55,313 bases of DNA from Helochares maculicollis. Lineage: Eukaryota > Arthropoda > Insecta > Coleoptera > Hydrophilidae. Positions 11,443 to 23,098 of this stretch are shown piece after piece. The stretch is taken from contig JAWQRO010000118.1 of NCBI GenBank assembly GCA_033557835.1, positions 1 to 55,313 of the forward strand. The letters are read 5' to 3'. The first letter of the stretch is position 1. Each line of letters opens with the position of its first letter. The notes beneath the pieces are model-generated. The model was not told the DNA's origin and made no database searches. It saw only the letters and a list, made by a program, of their open reading frames with translations. The position numbers and the translations under genes were made by a program.

Positions 11443-11850
11443 TCTAATATTAGTTTTTATTATTTTTATATATTTTTATAGCGTAATTATAATTATATAT
11501 TTGTTAGAAACGAACTATAATTAAATTGAACAATTAAATTATTTGTAGTAGACATTTCTTTGATTAATGAACGTCAATTCATTTCTACTCTCGGCGGTAG
11601 TATTGAGGGTGCTAAGTTGTCATATTTTCTTTTGTATATTCAATTGTTTCTGCCTATTGTATCGCGCCTATAAATTTAGCAACGTATCGGATCGTATCAT
11701 TTTAAATTATTTAATAACTTTTTCTCTGACATTGGGGGTTTTACATACAAATACGAGCTAAGAGACTCGCGAGAATCTCAGAATATTTACCTCAAATCCG
11801 CTATAAAACGCATGCATATGAAAGGTCGAAGCAAGACTGTTTGCTACAAC
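11443..11850 (+). repeat. Flanking repeat F, copy 1
   Basis: The DNA directly after E1 is homologous to the DNA directly after E3 (37592-37930). Shared landmarks include atatatttgttagaaacgaac, gtagacatttcttt, cgcctataaatttagcaacg and acaaatacgagct. E2 and E4 lack this flank, so F is not part of element E itself. It is a separate repeat that was amplified together with an E insertion. Confidence 0.7.
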
Positions 11851-14530
11851 TCGCACAGCGAGTCTATGAATTCCATAAATGATAACAAAATGACACTTTT
11901 ATAATTGCGATCTCACATGGATTCTAAGGGCTTTTAATTACTACAATTCAGGTCAGCTATTTGAGACATTTTTGTCTCATTTGCGTACGTTTATAAATGA
12001 ATTATTTGATACTAAACTAAGCTTAATGTCATTTAAAATTCGTAGCAAAAAGCAAGCGTTGGAACGAAATTTATATCTGTGAGTTTTTGCAGTTCTCTCA
12101 AGATACCTTTTCTTATATATATCCAGTATCATATTTATATGAAATATTTAATTTATAAGCAATACTTGTAGCGTAGGTGTGCACAGGAAGCAATATAGGG
12201 TACGGTGGCCACACATGGGGGAGGTAGGCAGTGAAGAATGATCGTGGACTATCTGGCCGTATGATTTACCGGCCTTTGCGGACCGGAGCCACGATAGATA
12301 AGCACGAGGATCACAGGCGGCCCTGACCCGGAACGGCAGAGGTGAAAAAATAATAGCAACATTTTTTATAGGGAAGGGTAGATAAAAAATCCCTGTAGTA
12401 TACACAGTACAAGCCACGCCGCGGCCGACTCGGCCCTCCTTTCTCTCATATAATATATTTGAAAATGCAAAATTTCTGTTTTAAATTTATGCACCGAAAT
12501 ATGTTCATAAATCAGAATTAATTAAACAACAATTTTTTTAGAAAAAATGTGTGGAATATATTGCACTCTTATACCAAACAAAATCTCAAGAAGAAAATTA
12601 ATGAATACATAATCTCTAAAGTCCGAAGTGTCTACACATACTTCTCTATTACATTGTTGTATAAAGTGCCCTTTAAAAAATAAGGCTAACATCTTTCAGA
12701 TTTAATATTATGTTGTTCTATATTTCACAAATGAAAAGTTTTTATATTTGGATGAAAATTCCAGACATTGTTTTGTAAATAGTTTTGGGTGAAAAGACTG
12801 TGATTTCATATTTGTTTGTGCTGATACTGTCTCATTTTTAGTTTTTTAAAATATTTTGACTGGTATTTGGTCACAAAATTTATCGTTTGCAAGAAATTTT
12901 TATTACTTCCTATTCCAGGACCTGTAAAAAAATATTGAAACTGGAACTCTTAAATTTCAGTTCTTTTAAATTGGAATTCAATATCCATTGCATGGGCTTA
13001 GTATTGCAATGTTAAGTACTTTTTACAACCCAAATAGAAAATATTGTATTTGGTTAAAATATTAAGTCTACTATTAAAACCCAATTGTTATCCAAGCATT
13101 TGAATGAGACATCAACTTTATTATTAGTTTTTTGATAAGGAAATAACTTACAGTTCAGTAGTTGATGTGATATGGACATACCTGTAAAAATAAAACATCT
13201 TAAGTACATTGGTTGACTAATTAACAATAAAAGTACTTTTAGTAAGTAGCAATAAATCGATCAAGTAAATGGTATTTTTTGCCAAGAGAGTTTGAAAGGA
13301 TTAACGAATGCTTTGCATTCTGCTCAGCAATTACCTTCAGCTATCGTCACTAATATTACTCTACAATAGCGAACTAACTAATGATTAGTACACTTTTGCA
13401 GTGCACCGTGTTCTGGAAGGATATTTTTCAAAAGCTTAATTAAAACGAGGCCGCCTAAACGTGGAGAAATGTGAAAAACCGAGGACGAGAGTAAAGAAGA
13501 AACCTTCGGAAAGAATTGCGCGCGCGAGAGGCGAAATTTAATAATAGCCATAAGGTGGGGCAAATTGCCGGAAAAGTGGATTATTTCGTTTCCTACGTGG
13601 ACAGGAGTTCATTAATTTCACAAGAGTGAGACGGCAGGCAGGTCGAGCAACTCCAAGCTTCGTTCCAGGGAAGACTCACCACCGTTGCACCTCCTCGCGC
13701 GCCCTCCCTCGGCCACGGAGTAACACCTTTTTCGTGTTCCCGACTGGAGACATCGCTTGAGAACGGTGGTATGCAAATAACGTATAAAGGATGGGAGCTT
13801 TTTATGGGATCTTCGGGCCTGACGTGGGGTTGCCAAGCGGACTGTGCTGTGGTCAGGACTGGGGCAGCCGAGATGGGACTGTAGCACTCCCTTTGGTGTG
13901 TCTACCTCAGCCACCCACTAAAGACTATACTAGACCGCGGATAAACCAGGACAATAACTTTATCCGGTTTTTAGAACGGAGTGGAAAACAATTCGCAAGT
14001 TTTATTTTAAAAATTCAGCTGACTGCGTTTTTCAGTTTGTATTTGGTTGGTTGGGTTAGAGCCTACTAAACCCTTTGTCCGCCAATGGCTTCAGTTTTAC
14101 AATGAATCTTTATTGAGGGAAATCTAAAAAAAATCGACTAAAGCATGTGTGATACATACACGATAAATATAAATGGGACTGTAAGTATTTAATTTTAATA
14201 ATCTATTCACTTTTAAAGAAAATATTTTATAAATCAACTTTAATAGTTATACGATATTCTATTCATTAGGTCTACTAGGAAATGAAATAGGAAATATAAA
14301 ATCCGAAAAATTGCTTTTATAACAGGTGGAGAGATACTTCAGTTCAATATTCATGTTGCCTAACACATCGTCATCGACAAAATAGTCTTTTCATGCAAAC
14401 TTTAAGAGCAGTTTTATGAGGTTTTCCTTGCTGGGCAAGTCGAGAATTATCGTGAATTGGCGATTCAATGCTTCATGTTTTTATTTTTTCAAGGAAAAGA
14501 TATATATGTCAAATTTTTAATAGAATATGT
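11851..14530. other. Mixed single-copy DNA with two GC-richer islands
   Basis: No gene is recognised. Islands at about 12180-12430 and 13440-13950 have raised GC content; the first contains ccggcctttgcggaccgg, which has palindromic arms. Between them the DNA is AT-rich. ORFs across 13618-14069 on both strands show no domain. An octamer-type ATGCAAAT lies at 13771-13778. These islands could be conserved regulatory DNA or untranslated exons, which only comparison with other genomes could show. Confidence 0.3.
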
Positions 14531-15930
14531 TTGGAAAACTTAAAGGGGTGGTAGATATAAGAAATAGTAAGCGATAGGTTTTTGTTTGCATTTTGGGGCA
14601 TAATTAGTAATTGAGTTATTAATTACATGTACATGTTCAGAACCACTGTTGGAATTCCCTATGACGTCGTCAGTCGAACACAGACGAATTTTATCACTAT
14701 TTCAAAGAATCACCTTCTTGTTTATGCTTAAAGAATCTCGACTCAAAACTGAAGATGTAATAATAAAAAACCCTCGTTGAAAAGAAATAAAATCGAGCGA
14801 AAAAAGTTAACAGGTCAATAAATTTCAACCGGAGAGGAAAAACAAGCACCATATGTTTGGTCGGATTCCGTTCATTTCAATTTATCTTTAATTCATGATT
14901 TACTATTACGTAAGTTAACTAAACTTTTCTTTATGCCTTATTCAAAGAAAGACATATTTACTAATATGCAAATCAACTGAACTTACCAAGCACGAAACAA
15001 GAAAAACCATCATTTAATTGTAAACGAGGTGATAAAAATGAAAGCGAAAGCTCATTAACAAACATAAAGCGCAAAATAATTACTACACACACACACAAGA
15101 GAAGCGGTGCATGTGTTATCGATAGAAGATAGAAAAACGTGAAGCGCAATTAATTTACAACCACAGATGCAAGAGAAGCGGTGAATGTTTTTCTGTCGTC
15201 GTAATAACATGAATTTGTACTATTAATTGTGATAGAAATTGACTATAGTCCATCGTATTTAAGTAGCCATTGAATTTTAACGATAAAGGATGTCGACAAT
15301 CAAGTTATTGTTTAGTTTGCGATGTATAATGTAACCACCCTTCTTACGGCGGTAATATAAAGCGATATTCTTTCGAGATTAGGTTCGATCTCCAGTTCAA
15401 AAAAACGCGGTCGAATAAAATTTTACTTAAATGGTTGTTGATGCTTTTTTTCTGCCTTTATGTTATTAGGAAGGTTTTGTGTTCGTGAAAATAATTTTAT
15501 CTCGTGATTATGACAGATCTAACGCTTTGTTTTGATTGTGATGCCGGTATTTTTATAGAGATAAAGGTGACGTTAGTTTGCGATATATGATGTTTTTCTT
15601 GCGGCGGAAGATAATAATACAAAAAGATCTTTTTTCGAGGTAACGATCTGTTTTCAACGATTTGAAAAAACGCGGGGCTATAAAATTTGACTTCAATGAT
15701 TTATGTTTTTTTTCTGTTTCTCTTTGATAAGGACGGTTTTGCATTCATAAAAAAAATTAATCTCGAGGTTTTGAAAGATCTAACGACATGTATGATTGTA
15801 ATGTCGTTGTTTTTATAGCAATAACGGTGCTGTTGTGTCTGCATAATATTCTTTAATCCAGCATGGCCTATCGGCCTCATTACAATTATGCCAACAGTCC
15901 CAAATCAGCTCAATTTTCAACAACAACTTC
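14531..15930 (-). mobile_element. Element E, copy 2 (E2), ends lost
   Basis: Inverse-orientation homologue of E1 and E3: it opens aaaacttaaaggggtggtag (the right side of E) and runs to atgccaacagtcccaaatca and ttttcaacaacaac (the left side). The extreme terminal repeats found in E1, E3 and E4 are missing at both ends. Inside, 15067-15117 and 15146-15190 are a local direct duplication ending caagagaagcggtg, with a short (CA)n run between. No long ORF. Confidence 0.8.
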
Positions 15931-15999
15931 CTGTATTTCAATACCCTAGCAGCACTTTTTTAGTTATTTGTACTTTAGGAAAGCGCAATAATATACATA

Positions 16000-17268
16000 T
16001 TAGGAGTATAAATAAGTTTCCGCCGTTTTAAGAAATGTGTCACGGGGCGCGGCTTGCGTTAGAATTTGCAGATGATAACCGGCTTAAAAATTGGTCTGTT
16101 CGTTCTAAAATACCATAACCTTATTACATTAGTGACTCCGTGCTAGTAAAATATCATTTTCTTGAGCTCAAAATGTCTAAATTTGAATTAAATAAACGTC
16201 ATTTGCGGGAAGTTTTAATTTATTTCTTTAATTTAAACAAATCTGCAGCTGAGGAGCATCGATTGCTCGTAGAAGCATATAATGAAGCTGCTTTGAGTGA
16301 GAGAACGTGTCGTGAGTGGTTTCAAAAGTTTAAAAATGGTGATTTTGATGCAGAAGACAAAGACCGCAGTGGAAGAACTAAAATTTACGAAGATGCAGAA
16401 TTGGAAGAATTAGTGGAGGAAGATTCGTCTCAAACACACAAGGAACTTGCTCTCACATTAGAAGTCACTCAGCAAGCAGTTTCACATCGTTTAAAATCAT
16501 TTGCCATGATTCATAAACAAGGAAATTGGATTCCATACGAATTGAAGCCAAGAGATATTGAACGCCGATTGAGTGAAATGCTGCTAGCCAACCATAAAAA
16601 AAGGTTTTCTACATCGAATCGTCACCGGGGATGAGAAATGGATACATTAAGACAACCCAAAAAGAAGAAAATCATGGGGAAAACCTAGCCACGCGTCAAC
16701 ATCCAAAGTAAAACTGAGTATTCACGGAAATGTGTATATAGTGGGATCAGCTGGGTGTTGTGTACTACGAGTTGCTTAATCCGAGCGAAACAATCACTGA
16801 AACTCTCTACCTAACACAATTGATGAGATTGAGTCGTGCTCTAAAGGAAAAACGCCCTCAATACTATTCTAGACACGACAAAATAATTACACTACATGAT
16901 AACGCTCGTCCGCATTTAGCGATTCCGGAGAAAAAATATTTGAAAACACTTGATTAGGAAGTGTTACCGCACCCGCCGTTTTCACCAGACATAGCGCCAC
17001 CCAACTATTATCTGTTCCGGTCAATGGCACATGCTCTGTCGGAGCAATGGTTCACAACATATAGTGATACCAAAAATTGGGTTGATACGTGGATAGTCTC
17101 ACAAGATAAGGAGTTCTTCAGATGTGGAATCCGAATGCTGCCTGAGAGATGGGAAAAAGTGGTTGGTAGTGATGGGCAATACTTGGAATAAACTTAAACT
17201 ACCGTTCTGTTACAATAAATATTCAATGTTTTGTATAAAAACCGGCGGAAACTTATTTGTACTCATTA
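16000..17268 (+). mobile_element. Family A mariner, near full-length copy (A3)
   Basis: TA at 15998-15999, then TTAGGAGTATAAATAAG, and the right end cttatttgtactcatta near 17268. The length of about 1.27 kb makes it the best preserved family A copy in the window and the reference for A1 and A2. It lies just beyond E2. Confidence 0.9.
16173..17191 (+). pseudogene. mariner transposase, family A, disrupted (A3)
   Basis: A near-complete DD34D mariner transposase relic, about 340 codons long as expected. The ATG at 16173 (MSKFELNKRHLREV) is preferred over the in-frame upstream ATG at 16140 because it matches A1 and the family N-terminus. Seen in order: ERTCREWFQKFKNGDF; the helix-turn-helix LEVTQQAVSHRLKS; WIPYELKPRDIERR, which corresponds to the linker; then, after a frame break at an A7 run (16596-16602), LHRIVTGDEKWIH with the first catalytic Asp; HDNARPH near 16898 with the second; and LPERWEKVVGSDGQYLE at the end. 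Further lesions: TAA directly after WIH, a frameshift near 16735, TAG at 16955-16957 in place of Trp, and APPNYYLF where the third catalytic Asp should stand, now Asn. Confidence 0.9.
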
Positions 17269-17528
17269 TTCATAACATTTTTTCAGACTTTTCAACTGAA
17301 AATCACGTTTAAATTTTAGTTCAGGGTTTCGAGTTCATGATATAAATAAATAGTAATAACCAGCCATTTAGAACTCCAAAAATGCCATTCAGTATGCACC
17401 GCATACATTACTATTGGTCGAATATAAAAATACAAGTGTCCCATTGTCCCATTAGTTGTCCAACATTTTTTTGTAACACCTATCATTTCAAAATTAAAAA
17501 CTCAATGTGAACTGTTGCCAACTGCAAG

Positions 17529-17735
17529 TATGCTAAATAGGCTTGAATTGTACAATCGATTAGTTCAACAAGAGATAATTAGTCAACGAACATTGCTTTA
17601 CGGATACACTTTAGATCGAATAGTATCAGAGAATCTAAAAACTACGAATAGTAAATTCATTTTATACGCAAACGAGTCTTCAGAAGATATTGCAAACACT
17701 GTTACAATAATGGTCTGTATTTGTGGTATTTATAG
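17529..17735 (+). other. Exon-like open frame with flanking splice-like sites
   Basis: The frame is open from about 17515 to 17739. Its peptide (LELYNRLVQQEIISQRTLLY, then DRIVSENLKTTNSKF and SSEDIANTVT) has a balanced composition for such AT-rich DNA. An AG near 17528 could be an acceptor, and tatag followed by gtaaac at 17736 is a good donor. No family is recognised and no neighbouring exon is evident. It could be one internal host exon, a decayed retrogene piece or chance. Confidence 0.2.
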
Positions 17736-17736
17736 G

Positions 17737-18799
17737 TAAACATAAACTGACGTAATAAAGTTTCATCCTTGAACCAAATTCAGGTTCCCCAGGAGCTAAG
17801 CGGCATATATATCAAAAGTTGTTTCGCAGAAAAATTTATCACTTGTATACTCGCATTTACACAAACAAGCCCCTAAAACAAAAGGAAAACAAAAGAACAT
17901 AACAAGTGTCTTCCGATTGTAAACACATGTTTCGAGATAATAAGTTATGTTGACGCATTTGAGCCGATTGTTAATCATAAAGATCCACTCCTAATGTTTT
18001 GCTCTGTGGCCAAGTTTGCCTCCCTATCCCGAAGGAGTGCACTAAGTGTTGCTGCGATAGCGGGGGCAAACGGCGGCGGTGGTGTGGCTATGACGGATGG
18101 TGGTTTTACTTTTCTTTATAATCCCTGGGCGGTGATGACCTGAAAGGTTCTCAGTTACTCCAGCAAAAATTCTCCCATGAGAAATGGGCAGAGGACAGCG
18201 GTTTGAAAAATATCATCATGTAATCGTCATTCCAGTAATAGATAAGAAAGTGGCGCTTACATAAATTACGCTATCGAATAACTCATTGGCTGGGAGATTG
18301 TTTTGTAACACTTGATGGGCCGTTAATTTTCAATAGTTTTTTCATCGTGAGTCTAGGATCACTCTTACCTGTCCATAATTCAAACTGTAACTACAAGGTT
18401 GTGAAAGTGACTTTAGCTAAAATCAGTCAATTAACGAATCACAGAATATTATGGCGAAACACTCGCTTAGTTGTAGTAGTTTTATTTAATGCGTTCTCTG
18501 ATTTGACTTACAAGATTTGCAATTGTAGAAGCAAAAATAAATGATAATTTCAATTGAATTTCTTTCAGGACTAAGGCAAGTGACAGGCATCTAAAATTTC
18601 TTTTTAAAGACAAAGATCTTTGTAATTAATAAAACACATAAGAAATCCCCAGCAGTTTGTAGATTAAAACAATTTAAGTTTTCCTACCTTTCCGGGAAAC
18701 TTTGTACACTTTCAGAAACCAGAACCCAGTGCAGTTTTCAGTAAAAGCATTTCTTGTAGCCCGAGAAAAATGTACAACATAATTTGAGGAAACTTAATT
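17737..18799. other. No gene recognised
   Basis: Mostly AT-rich, with a GC-richer patch at about 18000-18110 (gcgggggcaaacggcggcgg). No transposon ends or credible ORFs. Confidence 0.35.
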
Positions 18800-20540
18800 A
18801 GAACTAATTAAAGACGCAGAGCAGCAGTGGAGGCAGCTTCTGGCGTCGTCGTCTACGGTGATAGTAGTGGGATGGGTTGTTTTCTTTTTCCTGAAGCGTT
18901 GGGTCAGGGAGCGCGAAATCTTCCAAGGGATAAGGGGGGCGTGGTTTTGGCGCCAACTGCATCTTGCCCAGAGATAATATACATAGTTGGGTAATTAATG
19001 CTGCGACCTCGGCCATTTGCATGCTCTCTGATTATTTATGCAAATAAAGCAGCATGTCTACAGTGCCCCGCTTCGGCGATGGAGTTGGCGATGCTGGTCC
19101 TCTCCTTGAGAGTCGTCGCCTCATCCTCGCGGCTATCGAGGCGGCGTGCACCAGTAAAGGGGAAATTACTAATTTTCTAAGTTACACCGACGCGACGAAA
19201 CCTCGACGTGTTAGCAATTACACGTCCTGCATGAATAGTAGTGGACCTTTAGACCCCGGTCGAGCTGGGCAGCTTGTTGAGATTGACTACCAACAGTAGA
19301 TGAGAAATCATAGTGCTTTGCATGTTAAGTCGTGTAGTGGTACACCTTTAGAAATTCTGCGGAGATTGCTCCGAATCTTATTAGACTTGGAGGGTAAGAA
19401 CCGACGATTCTATTAGATTTCGGACGGGGCTTAACTTGGGAAATAGTTGCTATTGAATTTCGGATCAAAATTCATGAAGCAAATTGAAACGACAAAAGAA
19501 TATTCGTCGCAAGTCGCAAGGCAATTTTTAACTCCTGCCTTTTGCCCGTTAAGTAAGTTCGTAGCTAATTGATACTTTTGTTATATGCAATTAGCAATTA
19601 AAAACAATTCCCGAATACTAAAGGCGAAATAAGTGCAGCCCCTTGGCAAAAGGAAGGTAGGGAATTATGCAAATGAAAGTAAAAATGGGCAATATTGAAA
19701 TCTAAAATGAGGTTAAAGAAAAAAGCCGCAATTATTAGCATCTGTATCATGGACGCGGGGAATTTAAGAGGGAAACGAGCGGAGGACACGAAACTCCGGA
19801 GAAGGGTTGGTTTTCTCCGGCGACTGGGTTACGAAAGGAAGTCCTTCCTCTTCACAAACTGCATTACTTATGCGAACGGGGGCCAATTAATTTGTCCGAA
19901 GATTAGCCATGCATCCTGGTACCTCTCAAGCCGCGGCTAGATGCTCCGGGACTTCTTTTAATTAACTTTAATTAACGTTACCAAAGTCCGACATGGCGCT
20001 CCCGCCAAGAAGAGATCCGGGGACGGGGATTTCGGTTGGTGAGGAGGTGGCAGCAGTGGGTGAGAGAGCTGATCTATGATGATCTTATTACTTGGGGTGG
20101 TTGCGCGGCGGCAAAGGGTAAATGGAGGATATAAAACGAACATTCCGTGGTACCGGAGGAGATCTGAAAAGTTAACTTTGATGAAATTAAATTGTCATTC
20201 TTTTGGATTTAAAATGGGCGAGATGCCGACCGCCCGCGTTTACGACCAGCTTTAATTAAAGTACCTCTCTCCTCTTCTTAAGGCGTGTGGCGGCGAGCTC
20301 CAAGATAACGATCGTCGGCCGATTACACCTACAAATCATAAGAATTTGCAAAATTTTGTCGTCTTTTTATGCTTTTTGAAGCAATTCTATAAAATTTGCA
20401 CGGTCTATTTAGAAATTTTGAGTAAAAGCTGGTGCGAGTGCAGGCTGGGGGTAAGCTGGGATTCGGCTGCGTTGTATTTACGTAATCCTCCACGGCCACT
20501 TGCAAGTTATCCACTAATAACTGGAGGAGCCTGAATATAA
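18800..20540. promoter_or_regulatory. Candidate conserved non-coding or enhancer-like region
   Basis: A GC-richer, repeat-free segment with many transcription-factor-like words: three perfect octamers (19015-19022, 19038-19045, 19667-19674), TAATTA cores near 18992, repeated TTTAATTAAC words around 19958-19976 and a palindromic CTTTAATTAAAG at 20250-20261. Such clusters are typical of POU and homeodomain targets in developmental enhancers, but AT-rich homeodomain words also arise by chance. ORFs here (18804-19022 minus, 19054-19299 plus, 19695-19940 plus) show no recognisable domain. Confidence 0.3.
19015..19045. promoter_or_regulatory. Inverted pair of octamer motifs
   Basis: ATTTGCAT at 19015-19022 and ATGCAAAT at 19038-19045: two perfect octamers in inverted order, 15 bases apart. 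POU-domain factors bind this 8-mer. No gene start is evident nearby, so a distal element is the most likely role if it has one. Confidence 0.35.
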
Positions 20541-21552
20541 ATTAGGTTTGTCCTAATATGAAATGCAGGTCTCTAAATTTGTATGAAGATCCTTTAAATA
20601 ACAATTGATGTTATAGAATGTTTCACTTCGTTAATTCTGAACGTTATAGATGTAAAAGCAGTGGTCAGCTCTAAAGCTAGTGAAGGCTAAAGGCAACAGT
20701 AGTAAAACGTTGTTCAACGAGATCGCTTACACACCACCCTGGTAGGTATAGGTGCTTCGGAGCGCTGTAAACCGTGGAAAGATCATGTTGACACAACCTC
20801 CCCTGATTAACCCCCGAAACGAACGGAGACGGAAGGGTTCTACTAATACCACTTTCGCTTAATTCCAGAAGCGTTCGTGAATTTTAAACAATATTCAGTT
20901 GTCAATATTATGATTGGTGAGTGGTGCCTGGTTCTACCGCCGCCATCTCTTCAATTATGAATATATTACGAATGGATGTGAAGAGTGAATGTACATATCT
21001 ATGTGTGAGTGGTAACTATACTACTGGAAGCATTGGTATTCTTGTAGCTTGTTTACACTACTCCCGAATACGCACCAATTCTAAAACGAAATTGAATCAG
21101 TCGTACGCGCATTTAATTGTAATACCCACCTCTATTAAAGCTTTCAATTTCGCCAGAATGTTTATCTTTTACACTGACACAAATGTATTCGTGTGATTTT
21201 AGATCGTTACATGGTTTTATTTACTTTGCAACTTTATATAGTAACGTATAGCAGGAGAGGAACGGGTAGGTGTGGGTGTAATAGCTGGCTGATGCTTCCT
21301 ACTGTTGGAGTTGGTTTCGTTATAACATCGCTCACCGAAAAACTGTTTATACTAGTGATTATTATGAAATATCATAGTAGGGCGGATGTAGCAATGCACG
21401 GGGGAGAAATATTCGACAGTCAGCAAAGTGCATTTGAAAAATTATTACCTATTCAAAGCGTTTTAATAAAAAATTGTTCACTTGCTGCAATTACATTTTC
21501 AATATATTTTGAAGATTTTATGAATTTTTTGAGTGTTTTGTAGTTTTAGAAC
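20541..21552. other. No gene recognised
   Basis: Unassigned sequence up to mariner B2. Two adjacent open frames (20921-21196 and 21193-21543, plus strand) overlap by four bases but show no domain, so they are not called genes. Confidence 0.3.
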
Positions 21553-21554
21553 TA

Positions 21555-22839
21555 CCAGGTGCGCAAGTTTAAAATGCTTTTTTTCATGAAAAATACGCAA
21601 TTATTTAAGAAGAATGATAAAACATTTTTTATTCAACGTATTGGCCCTCGCGTTTTACACATTTTATCCATCTCTCGGGAAATTTATGGATACCATTCCA
21701 AAAGAACGCTTCAACTTTCATTGATATCGACTTCATCGACCCATTTTTGTACATCCTCGAAAGTCTTGAAGTGTTGCTCAGCCAGTGCGTGTCCCATTGA
21801 TGAGAAGAGGTTATTATCAGAAGGCGCCAGGTCTGGTAAATACGGCGAGTGTGGTAGGAGTTCCAAACCAAACGAAGAAATCGTTTCCTTGATCACTTTG
21901 GCTAAATGTGCAGGAGCGTTGTCACGCTGTAGAAAGACTTTGCCGTGTTTTCGTCCCATTCTGGGCGTTTTTCGATCAATGTAAGCCACGCATTGATCAT
22001 TTGTTGTCGGTAGCGGACGGTATTAATTGTTTCGTCGGGTTTGAGAAGCTCGTAGTACACTACTCCCTTCTGATCCCACCACACACACAGCATTGTCTTC
22101 CTCCTAAAACGATCCAGTTTTATACTCGATATTGATGGTTGTCCTGGTGTTACCGATGATTTCTTACGTTTGGGATTCTCAAAATATATACATTTTTTAT
22201 CGTCAGCTACAACCCAATGCAAAAAAACCCTTTCTTTTGTGGCGTAAATGCAACATTTCACATTGTGTTTCGTCTTTCCATCTGTCATTCGTTTAGTTTG
22301 TGTGGAACCCATTTTCCAACCTTTTGAATCTTCTTCATGGCTCTCAGGCAATCAGAAATGGCTTGCCGAGTGACATTCAACTGCTCCGCCATCATGTGTT
22401 GTGTTTGTGTATCGTTTTCGTCCAATAATGCTTGTAAATCGTCGTCTTCAAACTTTCTTGGTTGATTTTTCATGTTCTTTGTCAATAATAGTGAAATCGC
22501 CACTTTTGAAACGTTTAAACTAGCGCTCACAGGTCTTGACAGTTGGAGCTAGATCGCCGTAAGTCTCTACAAGAATTCGATGGCCTTTCGGTGCCTTTTT
22601 CTTTTGATTAAATAAGAAAATCATTACATGCCACAAATACTCTTTATTTGGCTCAAAACTCGACATGTTTAACACGAAAAAGAAGTATGCTACTAACTCT
22701 TTACAACTAAACGAAAATTATATTTTGTAGTGTTTGCAGTCTTACCAAAAAATGGCGCTGTGGGTTCCAAATGTGACTTCAATAGATTTCATGCACCATC
22801 TCTTGACAACAAAACGACATTTTAAACTTTCGCACCTGG
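21555..22839 (-). mobile_element. Mos1-like mariner, family B copy 2 (B2), full length
   Basis: Inverted repeats ccaggtgcgcaagtttaaaa (left) and aaactttcgcacctgg (right), with TA on both sides (21553-21554 and 22840-22841). At 1285 bp it is the longest family B copy here and shows intact target-site duplication. Confidence 0.93.
21629..22666 (-). pseudogene. mariner transposase, mauritiana (Mos1) type, disrupted (B2)
   Basis: A full-length relic (about 345 codons) of a Mos1-type transposase. It starts at 22666 (MSSFEPNKE) and ends at 21629 with KCVKREGQYVE. Successive frames carry DDDLQALLDENDTQTQ and the helix-turn-helix QLNVTRQAISDCLRAMKKIQ (22285-22530), LHWVVADD with the first catalytic Asp, and MLCVWWDQKGVVYYELLKPD (21902-22351). 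They continue with DNAPAH and LPDLAPSDNNLF (21711-21989) holding the second and third Asp, and FPERWIKCVK (21629-21871). At least three frameshifts separate these. The Trp after the first Asp block, a stop in B1 and B3, is Cys here. All three catalytic Asp residues are present. Confidence 0.92.
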
Positions 22840-23098
22840 TAGAATTATTGTAAAACATATTTCTAGCACGGTGAAAGACATTTAAGTATGAATTACTTAC
22901 GACACGTTTTATTTCAATCTTGCAGTAAAACGCTTCTTTGCTTGCCCGAATTGTAGAATTTGTATGTTTTTTCTTTACTACATTAGTTGTTAATATTTGA
23001 CAACACGTCGAATTGCCATCTTTATATAAGGTTATACAAGGTAACATAGTTTAGAATATCCGATTAAGTTAAAAAATACACCGTCTTATATTATATTA

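Noticed and set aside
13618..14069. Overlapping ORFs on opposite strands as genes
   Set aside because: They overlap each other, have no domains and are explained by higher GC content.
15375..15395. B-box-like ggttcgatctcc in E2 as a second tRNA-derived module
   Set aside because: No A box at a suitable distance upstream; other E copies do not preserve it well.
4403..16602. A7 run in family A as a programmed frameshift site
   Set aside because: The run resembles slippery sequences, but the shift needed is +1 (or -2), and stops further on (TAA after WIH in A3; TAG before EVLPHPP in both) would still end translation. A shared mutation is simpler.
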